Assembly (NCBI GenBank): GCA_937981905.1
Contig: CALJMY010000054.1
Span: forward strand, 1 to 42,969
Direction of reading: 5' to 3'
Source of the DNA: an uncultured Enterobacterales bacterium
GTDB lineage: Bacteria; Pseudomonadota; Gammaproteobacteria; Enterobacterales; Psychrobiaceae
DNA: 42,969 nucleotides
Shown here: positions 37,505 through 42,969 of the stretch, piece after piece
Layout of the letters: each line of letters begins with the position of its first letter
Numbering within the stretch: the stretch's first letter is position 1
Notes under the pieces: model-generated
Database searches by the model: none
What the model was told of the DNA's origin: nothing
Seen by the model: the letters and a program-made list of their open reading frames with translations, nothing else
Program-made: the position numbers and the translations under genes

Positions 37505-37812
37505 TATACACATTCATACAACTAATTGAAACTAATAATGGAAATAATTGAACAAGGAGCCATGATAGGTATGTAGCAAAATAGATTAAAATTAGATCAA
37601 GTCTGATGTAGATACAAGGGTTGGTAATAATACGAAAGGATTAGTTTATATTGTGTTTTACTAGCAGTTTTAGGAGAGATTTTGAAAGAATTTATAAGAA
37701 TAGTTATTAAATTAATATAAAGATTAAGTGTTAAAAATCATCGATATAAAATTTAATGGGTAGTGGTAATAAACAATACGATCGTATATCACCACGCCAT
37801 GAATATTCAACG

Positions 37813-38349
37813 TTAGTGAATTAAATGCTTGGCCATTTCTTTAGCAATTAACGCTGAATGTTTAATTCCACGTGTATGAGCCATAACAATAGCACCTTCA
37901 ATCAACAAGCCAATCTGATTGGCTTTCATATCGTCTTTAATCGTTAATTCGTTATTAATTAAATCTACAATAGCTTGTTTATGTTCAAGTGATATTTTAT
38001 TGATAGGATCAAGGACATTAGTGTACTCAGCTGTCGCGTTAATAAAATTACAACCGAAGAAATTATCACTATTAAACCAGTGATCGAATGTATCAAAGAT
38101 AGCTAAAACTCCAGATTCCCCTTTGTCATGAGCGTCATCAATGTTTGTTTGAATCATTTCTAACACTTGTGTATGTCTCTGTTGTAAAACAGCTAAAATT
38201 AATTCATCTTTACTTCTAAAGTGTTTATATAACGTTGCTTTAGATACTTTAGATTCTGCTAAAATCAAATCAATTCCTGTGGCGTGATAACCATGCTGGT
38301 TAAATAACAATAATGCCGTGTCGACTAAATGTTGCTTTCTTGGTTGCAT
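37813..38349 (-). CDS. TetR/AcrR-family regulator
   Basis: A 178-residue repressor. The N-terminal helix-turn-helix reads LVDTALLLFNQHGYHATGID then SKATLYKHFRSKDELI. The ligand domain contains FFGCNFINATAEY, a block with a conserved Cys found in several redox- or electrophile-responding TetR proteins, though this is not proof. It is divergent from the VOC/PNPOx gene pair, with two operator-like repeats between them, so it most likely represses that pair and itself. Confidence 0.85.
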   Translation of the reverse strand: MQPRKQHLVDTALLLFNQHGYHATGIDLILAESKVSKATLYKHFRSKDELILAVLQQRHTQVLEMIQTNIDDAHDKGESGVLAIFDTFDHWFNSDNFFGCNFINATAEYTNVLDPINKISLEHKQAIVDLINNELTIKDDMKANQIGLLIEGAIVMAHTRGIKHSALIAKEMAKHLIH

Positions 38350-38420
38350 ATTATTTACCTTTTCAATTGTGCTTTAAGTTTAACAATAGATGATTATTAG
38401 CAAAGTATACCAATTTTAAC

Positions 38421-38450
38421 TTGACGTAAACAGTTCTGTTCACCTATTAT
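38421..38450 (+). promoter_or_regulatory. Promoter of the VOC-PNPOx pair
   Basis: TTGACG (38421-38426) and TATTAT (38445-38450) with an 18-base spacer. An operator-like repeat fills the spacer. Confidence 0.6.
38426..38444. promoter_or_regulatory. Operator-like repeat, copy 1
   Basis: GTAAACAGTTCTGTTCACC with palindromic core ACAG-TT-CTGT. Overlaps the promoter spacer. Confidence 0.6.
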
Positions 38451-38455
38451 TACTA

Positions 38456-38474
38456 GGTAGACAGACCTGTTTAC
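38456..38474. promoter_or_regulatory. Operator-like repeat, copy 2
   Basis: GGTAGACAGACCTGTTTAC, inverted relative to copy 1, core ACAG-AC-CTGT. Centre is 31 bp, about three helical turns, from copy 1. Confidence 0.6.
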
Positions 38475-38518
38475 TTATGTCGAACATAAAATTAAACGTA
38501 AAATAAAGGTTATCCATT

Positions 38519-38941
38519 ATGTGCGCAACAACTAATTCAGCAAAAAGTATCACTACTTTAGGTATTCATCATCTAGGTTTAACAGTTCCTGATATTGTAG
38601 AAACTTCACGTTTTTTCATTGAAGAAATGAATTTCAACCAAGTAGGTGAAGTACCTGAATATCCGGCGGTTTTCATCTCAGACGGTACTGTTATGTTAAC
38701 ATTGTGGCAAGTTAAAAATGCTGACAATATGGTGCCTTTTGACCGTACAAAAAATATTGGTTTACATCATTTTGCGCTCAAAATTGAAAATCTAGAAAAA
38801 TTGAAAGACTTACATAAACATCTATTAACACTTGATAATGTCGAGATTGAATTTGCCCCAGAACAACTAGGTGACTTACCAATTCATCATATGATGTGTA
38901 CGATTCCGGGTGGAGTAAGACTAGAATTAATTTGTGACTAA
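38519..38941 (+). CDS. VOC-family (glyoxalase/bleomycin resistance) protein
   Basis: A 140-residue cytoplasmic protein with two beta-alpha-beta-beta-beta modules. Metal-binding candidates are the His in GIHHLGLTV, the His in GLHHFALKI and the Glu in VRLELICD. These fit the lyase or dioxygenase-like VOC families; the reaction cannot be named. AAGG lies upstream of the ATG. It is followed 12 bp later by the PNPOx-fold gene and is divergent from a TetR gene, which suggests an inducible detoxification or small-molecule response. Confidence 0.88.
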   Translation: MCATTNSAKSITTLGIHHLGLTVPDIVETSRFFIEEMNFNQVGEVPEYPAVFISDGTVMLTLWQVKNADNMVPFDRTKNIGLHHFALKIENLEKLKDLHKHLLTLDNVEIEFAPEQLGDLPIHHMMCTIPGGVRLELICD

Positions 38942-38953
38942 AGGGCTATTTAT

Positions 38954-39895
38954 ATGAATGAGTTAATTAGTAAATCAATGAGTGATGATCAAATAAATGT
39001 TTGGCACGAAGGTGAATTAGCTGTTCAAAAAATGGCTGGCACGGACGAACGAATGGCCGAAATTGGCCCTAAATTTATACGTGAGTTTATGCCAGATCAA
39101 CATCGTGCGTTCTTCCAATCATTGTCTATGTTATTTATTGGTTATACTGATTACTCTTCAAATATTTATAGCAGCATATTATTTGGCGACCCTGGATTTA
39201 TTCAATCGCCAACACAAACAACCTTAATCATTAATACGCAACAAACAATGGGTGACTTAGTAATAGGGGATCTTAGTGTAGGTGATAGAATTGGTCTTGT
39301 TGGTGTTGTTTTTGAAACAAAAAGGCGTAACCGCGTTAACGCCGTAGTTACTGATATTAATCAAAAAAATATTGAACTGAGGATTTTACAAAGTTACGGA
39401 AATTGCCCTAAATATATTCAACCACGAACATTTAAAGCAAATCCTTATTATGGTAATTTTTCATCATCAACTTACAAGTCATTAAGTCACGATGATAAAA
39501 AATTAGTGAGTAATGCTGATGTTTTCTTTATCGCCAGTAGTTTTAACGATGATAGAAGCTTAAATAATCGCGGTACTGATAACTCTCATCGAGGTGGTGA
39601 ACGAGGTTTTATTACCATCAACGACGATGGACAATTATTAATTGATGATTATTTCGGTAATGGATTTTTTAATACAATGGGTAACTTATTTAAAAACCCA
39701 GTAGCTAGTTTGTTATTTTGTGATTGGAATAGCGGTCACGTTTTACAAATCACGGTCACTAGCGAAGTACTATGGGCGGATGAAAATACGACTTATAGTC
39801 CAAACCAACAAAGTAATCAGAGGATTCTACGTTTTACTCCGATTAAAGTGCAGCAGATAAAAAACGGTTTAGCGCATCTTGAGATAAACCATTAA
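38954..39895 (+). CDS. Pyridoxamine 5'-phosphate oxidase-fold flavin-binding protein
   Basis: A 313-residue protein with a split-barrel FMN-binding fold. Visible features are FFQSLSMLFIGYTDYSS (first barrel strands), GDPGFIQSPTQTTLII, GDRIGLVGVVFETKRRNRVN and, in the second half, FIASSFND...HRGGERGFI and GNGFFNTMGNLFKNPVASLLF. The last blocks resemble the phosphate- and flavin-contacting regions of this clan. It is cotranscribed with the VOC gene. Such larger proteins are usually labelled pyridoxamine 5'-phosphate oxidase family; they are not PdxH, and their substrate is unknown. AAGGG lies before the ATG. Confidence 0.82.
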   Translation: MNELISKSMSDDQINVWHEGELAVQKMAGTDERMAEIGPKFIREFMPDQHRAFFQSLSMLFIGYTDYSSNIYSSILFGDPGFIQSPTQTTLIINTQQTMGDLVIGDLSVGDRIGLVGVVFETKRRNRVNAVVTDINQKNIELRILQSYGNCPKYIQPRTFKANPYYGNFSSSTYKSLSHDDKKLVSNADVFFIASSFNDDRSLNNRGTDNSHRGGERGFITINDDGQLLIDDYFGNGFFNTMGNLFKNPVASLLFCDWNSGHVLQITVTSEVLWADENTTYSPNQQSNQRILRFTPIKVQQIKNGLAHLEINH

Positions 39896-39916
39896 CGATA
39901 ATAACTGATGGTTTAT
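39884..39916. repeat. Inverted repeat between PNPOx-fold gene and integrase
   Basis: Perfect 9-bp arms ATAAACCAT / ATGGTTTAT around a 15-base loop that includes a stop codon. No T tract on either side, so it is a poor terminator. Confidence 0.5.
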
Positions 39917-39920
39917 AGCA

Positions 39921-41186
39921 TTAAACCTTTCTAAGTAAACCTGATCTTGCTCGGTCTTTAATATTACTTTGAATGTAATTTTTATCGGTTGTTTCTGAAG
40001 AAGCGTGACCTAGTTCATCGGCGAGATGCTTCAAAGGACGACTGCCAGCATCTTCAGTCGCTCCAGTATGTCGTAACCAATGAGTAGTCGCCGCCATTAA
40101 GTAATTAGCGTCGTCATCAAAATCGTCACGTTGCAGTGCATTAATAGCCAAATCAAAGCTTTGTTCAACAATACGTCTAATTTGACGAGAAGTTAAATTC
40201 CCATTACCCCGTAACTTATTAAGCATTGATATATCTTCATCTGGTGAGGGTAGGGAAGACAACCCTCGATAAACTCGGTACCTTTTTAGATATGGCATAT
40301 AGGCCGAAGGTACCGTTACATCTCTGATTTTATTACCTTTACCAAACACTGTTAGATACCAAAAACCGTCACTATCGACTGAAAAATCAGACATGGTTGG
40401 TGACCATTTGGCATGTTGTGATAATTCAGAAACGCGTAAATATAAACTTTTTAGCGTTGCTACAATGAATAAATTACGTTCAAAAGCAGGGTCTTTATCT
40501 GCCGTATCTCTAGTAATACCTAACACATATTCCCATTGTAATTGGCTTAGTGTGTCTGGTGTTTTACGTTGAACTTGTTTTATTAAGTAAGGACAGCTTT
40601 TCTTAACAACGGGCACATAATTTTTATCACAAACTTCTTCCATTTGTGCATGCTGATAGAGAACACTTAATACAGTAAATGTTGAGACTAACGATTCTTG
40701 TGATGGTCGATACTCATCAATAACAGCCAGTTTAAGTGGATCTTTTTTAGTGAGGGATTTAGCGATTTTAACGACAAACGGGCGCCATTTAATATTTGAT
40801 AATAGTTGACCATTTTTAATAACAAAGCGTTGTTGAACTGAAGTACCAATCCAAGATTTATCAGGTTGATAGACAAAATCAATATACGATTCAATGTCTT
40901 TACGAGTAACTTCAAATATTCCTTTTTCGTGATGTTGCCAGCAATATAAGCACCAGCGCTCAACTTCATTGCGAAACCTAAGATAGGTACCATTTGATTT
41001 ACGTCCCATTAAATAAAGAAATTCCATCACAAACGATAATTCAGTATTTGCAGTAGGAACCTTCGATTCAATTGACATTAGAAACGAATGGAGCTGTGGA
41101 TAGTCATCATGCAAGTCATTATTAGTGAGTGAACGACGTTGTGATTTCACATTATCAAAAGTATCGATTAATGGTGTAACTAACAT
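39921..41186 (-). CDS. Tyrosine recombinase / site-specific integrase
   Basis: A DNA recombinase of about 421 residues. The N-terminal SAM-like core-binding domain covers ~40-150 (TYLRFRNEVERWCLYCWQH). The catalytic domain holds the expected residues: Arg in LYLRVSELSQ, Lys in FGKGNKIRDV, HxxR in THWLRHTGAT, His in ELGHASSETT and the nucleophile Tyr in DKNYIQS. The active site looks complete. The start is uncertain: the ATG at 41186 has no good ribosome site, and the frame runs open to 41276 through a hairpin. It lies at the border of chromosomal genes and unexplained DNA, so it may belong to an integrated element. No tRNA is next to it. Confidence 0.88.
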   Translation of the reverse strand: MLVTPLIDTFDNVKSQRRSLTNNDLHDDYPQLHSFLMSIESKVPTANTELSFVMEFLYLMGRKSNGTYLRFRNEVERWCLYCWQHHEKGIFEVTRKDIESYIDFVYQPDKSWIGTSVQQRFVIKNGQLLSNIKWRPFVVKIAKSLTKKDPLKLAVIDEYRPSQESLVSTFTVLSVLYQHAQMEEVCDKNYVPVVKKSCPYLIKQVQRKTPDTLSQLQWEYVLGITRDTADKDPAFERNLFIVATLKSLYLRVSELSQHAKWSPTMSDFSVDSDGFWYLTVFGKGNKIRDVTVPSAYMPYLKRYRVYRGLSSLPSPDEDISMLNKLRGNGNLTSRQIRRIVEQSFDLAINALQRDDFDDDANYLMAATTHWLRHTGATEDAGSRPLKHLADELGHASSETTDKNYIQSNIKDRARSGLLRKV

Positions 41187-41220
41187 ATCTATATTAAAGC
41201 CAATATCTAAAAGCTTTATT

Positions 41221-41270
41221 ATAATAAAAAACACCACTATGTCCAATACTCTTAAGTATTGGACATAGTG
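41221..41270 (-). terminator. Perfect 16-bp hairpin with T tract upstream of the integrase
   Basis: Arms CACTATGTCCAATACT / AGTATTGGACATAGTG around a four-base loop (41235-41270). On the minus strand it is followed by GTGTTTTTTATTAT, giving a terminator or attenuator shape directly in the integrase leader. Confidence 0.7.
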
Positions 41271-41276
41271 TAGCAA

Positions 41277-41737
41277 GCTATATAGAACTGTATATTGCTA
41301 CGATACGTAATAACCATTGAACTCTACTACGTAGTTAATCATTACATTAAATCTATTTAACATAATATAGATTGTGCGCATATATAGTTATTTAAAATAG
41401 TAAACGTTTTACGTTAAATGACGAATACTTTTACTGTACTGTTTTATCTATCGTTTGTTAATTCTTTCAAAGTCTTTAACCACTACCTTTCATGCAGCTA
41501 ATATTTACTGGTGCTGAAAATATATGTACGTAATTGAATGTATTTCAGGCGACGCTATGTGAAATCTGATAATAAATCATACCTCATATGCTCACTAGTT
41601 ACGTAGCAACACGTATATTACTGTCTAATGAGATGCGTAAATATGAATAACTAATTTAACTTAACTTAGCGCTATAACATCCAAAATAATATTGAATAAT
41701 AGTTATCTCGCTAAGTTAATGTGTATATATCTTCTTA
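41277..41737. other. 461-bp noncoding AT-rich region with four TACGTA sites
   Basis: No supported gene on either strand. TACGTA occurs at 41304, 41328, 41527 and 41600; the second lies in a perfect palindrome ACTACGTAGT. The region could hold promoters for the flanking genes and binding sites for the adjacent recombinase, but I see no proven attachment site. Confidence 0.5.
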
Positions 41738-42286
41738 CTATTTAATCATTTGTTGATGCATTGCTTTAACTAAAGCAACTAGTGCGTCTTTTGATAATTT
41801 GTTAGCTTTATCAACAGTATCAGAAAGACTTTTAGTATCAGCAACAATTGGTGTGAAATCAACAACCGGTTTAAGTACAGCCTTAATTAATGCCTTAGCT
41901 TTTGCTGGTTCATTATTAGCAAGAATGTTTAATACTTCAGCTTTCATCTCTGAATTCTTATCAAGTAATAACTTAGAGATGTGCGTAAATCCGACTATTT
42001 CACATTGCTCTAATGTGCCAAATTTTGGCATCATACGCCATGAAATTAACGTACTCGGTGTTACTTCTTCAATACTTACTGGGCATTGAGGAATAACTTT
42101 TTCCCAAACCCAATCTAAGAACGCTTCATCACTACAAAGAATTTCTCTAGCTTTGTTACATGCTTTACCAATTGTATATTTAGCTTCTTGTTTTTCTTTT
42201 GCTTGTGGTGCATTAACATCAATGTAATGTGTGATATCTAAATGTTTTAATATGATATCTGCTTGGTCATTTAACGCTGAGCTCAT
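41738..42286 (-). CDS. Hypothetical protein
   Basis: A 182-residue soluble protein I do not recognise. The N-terminal half is mixed (AKYTIGKACNKAREILCSDEAFLDWVWEKVIP) and somewhat recalls DUF3102-type mobile-element proteins, where a GEALIEAK-like helix precedes a FLxW motif; this is a weak resemblance. The C-terminal half is helical with lysine- and leucine-rich repeats (AKALIKAVLKPV, KANKLSKDALVALVKAM) and may form coiled coils. TAGGT lies eight bases before the ATG. It is next to the integrase and codes on the same strand, which suggests an accessory element gene. Confidence 0.65.
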   Translation of the reverse strand: MSSALNDQADIILKHLDITHYIDVNAPQAKEKQEAKYTIGKACNKAREILCSDEAFLDWVWEKVIPQCPVSIEEVTPSTLISWRMMPKFGTLEQCEIVGFTHISKLLLDKNSEMKAEVLNILANNEPAKAKALIKAVLKPVVDFTPIVADTKSLSDTVDKANKLSKDALVALVKAMHQQMIK

Positions 42287-42451
42287 TGATTATACCTATT
42301 TTTTGACAGCTAATTATTAGATGTCTTAACGAATTATGCGTAGTTTATATTACCCAAAGAAAGTGTCTATAAATATTGATCATAAGTCTAAATGAAAGTT
42401 TATTACTGCATCCTCTGTCTATTATATTATGTAACATTGGAGATGATAATT

Positions 42452-42721
42452 ATGTGTAGTAGCCCAGGTGGTTCAAGTAAAAGTACGGTTAATAAACCTC
42501 GTTCTGGCGGTTTATATGCTGACATGTCAGCTTCTGCTAGATTAAGTTTTGCTAAAAATGCGAATGCCGCTGATGATCGAAAAACAGAACGTCTAGAAAG
42601 AAAGAAAACAAAATTGATGAATGAAAAATCAATTACTAATCAGGACGTTAATACAATAAAGTCAACGAAACAGGTTAAATCTAACGCTTGGTATTCTTCA
42701 GTATTTAAATATTTTTATTAA
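42452..42721 (+). CDS. Small hypothetical protein, phage-like N-terminus
   Basis: An 89-residue hydrophilic protein starting MCSSPGGSSKSTVNKPRSGG. The ATG at 42452 has GGAGA about eight bases upstream; earlier in-frame ATGs would add a hydrophobic piece lacking a ribosome site. The MC..P start followed by Gly/Ser/Pro residues is often seen in short phage structural-region proteins. The rest is highly charged (DDRKTERLERKKTKLMNEK). No family can be named. It may be a remnant of a prophage. Confidence 0.55.
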   Translation: MCSSPGGSSKSTVNKPRSGGLYADMSASARLSFAKNANAADDRKTERLERKKTKLMNEKSITNQDVNTIKSTKQVKSNAWYSSVFKYFY

Positions 42722-42858
42722 AGAAGCATTTATAAAAATTAATCTATTTCGAGTAAAGAATACTCTAGATAAATGATACAAGTGCCCTGCTTTATTTTCC
42801 ATTTTTAGCCTTACTAATTTTATATCAATGTTTTATTTTATCGAACTTACTATAGAGT

Positions 42859-42969
42859 TTACTCATCTTTTAAACCAGAATTTGACAGCATGTAGTAAGT
42901 TTTATTATTCTTATTTTTTCCTTCACTACCAAACTTTGTTATTTTATAAAGTACGTCTTTGTCTAATTC
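42859..42969 (-). CDS. C-terminal fragment of a gene running off the right edge
   Basis: The minus strand is open from the window edge to a TAA at 42859-42861. The 36 visible residues include DVLYKITKFGSEGK and TYYMLSNSGLKDE, which look like real protein. The gene starts outside the window and cannot be identified. Confidence 0.5.
   Translation of the reverse strand, partial: ELDKDVLYKITKFGSEGKNKNNKTYYMLSNSGLKDE

Noticed and set aside
37587-37600. Possible FNR half-site (ATCAA) upstream of the regulator-cydAB operon
   Set aside because: The left half (TAAAA) does not match TTGAT.
39896-39920. tRNA or direct-repeat attachment site beside the integrase
   Set aside because: No tRNA-like sequence and no direct repeat visible within the window; only a short inverted repeat is present.
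41187-41276. Upstream extension of the integrase reading frame to a TTG
   Set aside because: It would translate the hairpin and T tract into a hydrophobic stretch unlike integrase N-termini.
1-42969. CRISPR arrays, insertion sequences, rRNA or tRNA genes, defence systems
   Set aside because: I found no regularly spaced repeats, transposase genes, cloverleaf-like sequences or known defence genes in this window.

Overview
The window is a low-GC, gene-dense stretch of a gammaproteobacterial chromosome. Protein resemblances and gene order (asnS, pabB-nudL, fumA, psrA, the sppA-ansA pair, ttcA-uspE-fnr beside a ccoNOQP cluster, gnd, cydAB) point to a marine member of the Alteromonadales, for example a Colwellia/Thalassotalea/Psychrosphaera relative. 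That placement is inferred from gene content and base composition only. I saw no rRNA, tRNA, CRISPR array or insertion sequence.

Left part (1-19200): a truncated TonB-C-type lipoprotein gene, asnS, a small membrane protein, the pabB-nudL pair (folate precursor synthesis and a CoA-type Nudix hydrolase), class I fumarase, a secreted S9 peptidase, a PsrA-type fatty-acid regulator with its own operator, and an alanine/sodium symporter with a large insert. Then come a zinc-ribbon protein with yeaC, a GH3 enzyme that seems to start at a rare ATT codon, ansA and sppA, and a three-gene run of membrane protein, Bax-like glucosaminidase and DUF2987-like protein.

Middle part (19200-32650): a low-oxygen respiration locus. 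Reading along the minus strand, ccoNOQP (cbb3 oxidase) is followed by fixH-ccoI-ccoS and a TauE/SafE-like membrane protein (oxidase maturation and copper supply), then fnr, uspE and ttcA. A perfect FNR box lies between ccoN and a divergent lipoprotein gene whose product looks FixH/YtkA-like, and a near-perfect FNR box precedes fnr itself. Oxygen sensing, oxidase subunits and assembly factors therefore form one regulatory unit. Small conserved genes follow (ComFB-like, UPF0149, DUF3087, DUF501, TRIC-type channel).

Right part (32900-39900): gnd, then an operon of a GbsR/MarR-type regulator with a short-Q-loop cytochrome bd oxidase (cydAB). A perfect 20-bp palindrome sits just before the regulator gene. 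Next is a TetR gene divergent from a VOC protein and a pyridoxamine-oxidase-fold protein, with two operator-like repeats on the shared promoter.

Right end (39900-42969): gene content changes to a tyrosine recombinase preceded by a 16-bp perfect hairpin with a T tract, about 460 bp of AT-rich noncoding DNA with four TACGTA sites, and orphan small genes including one with a phage-like start. This looks like the edge of an integrative element or its remains and is the least explained part of the window.
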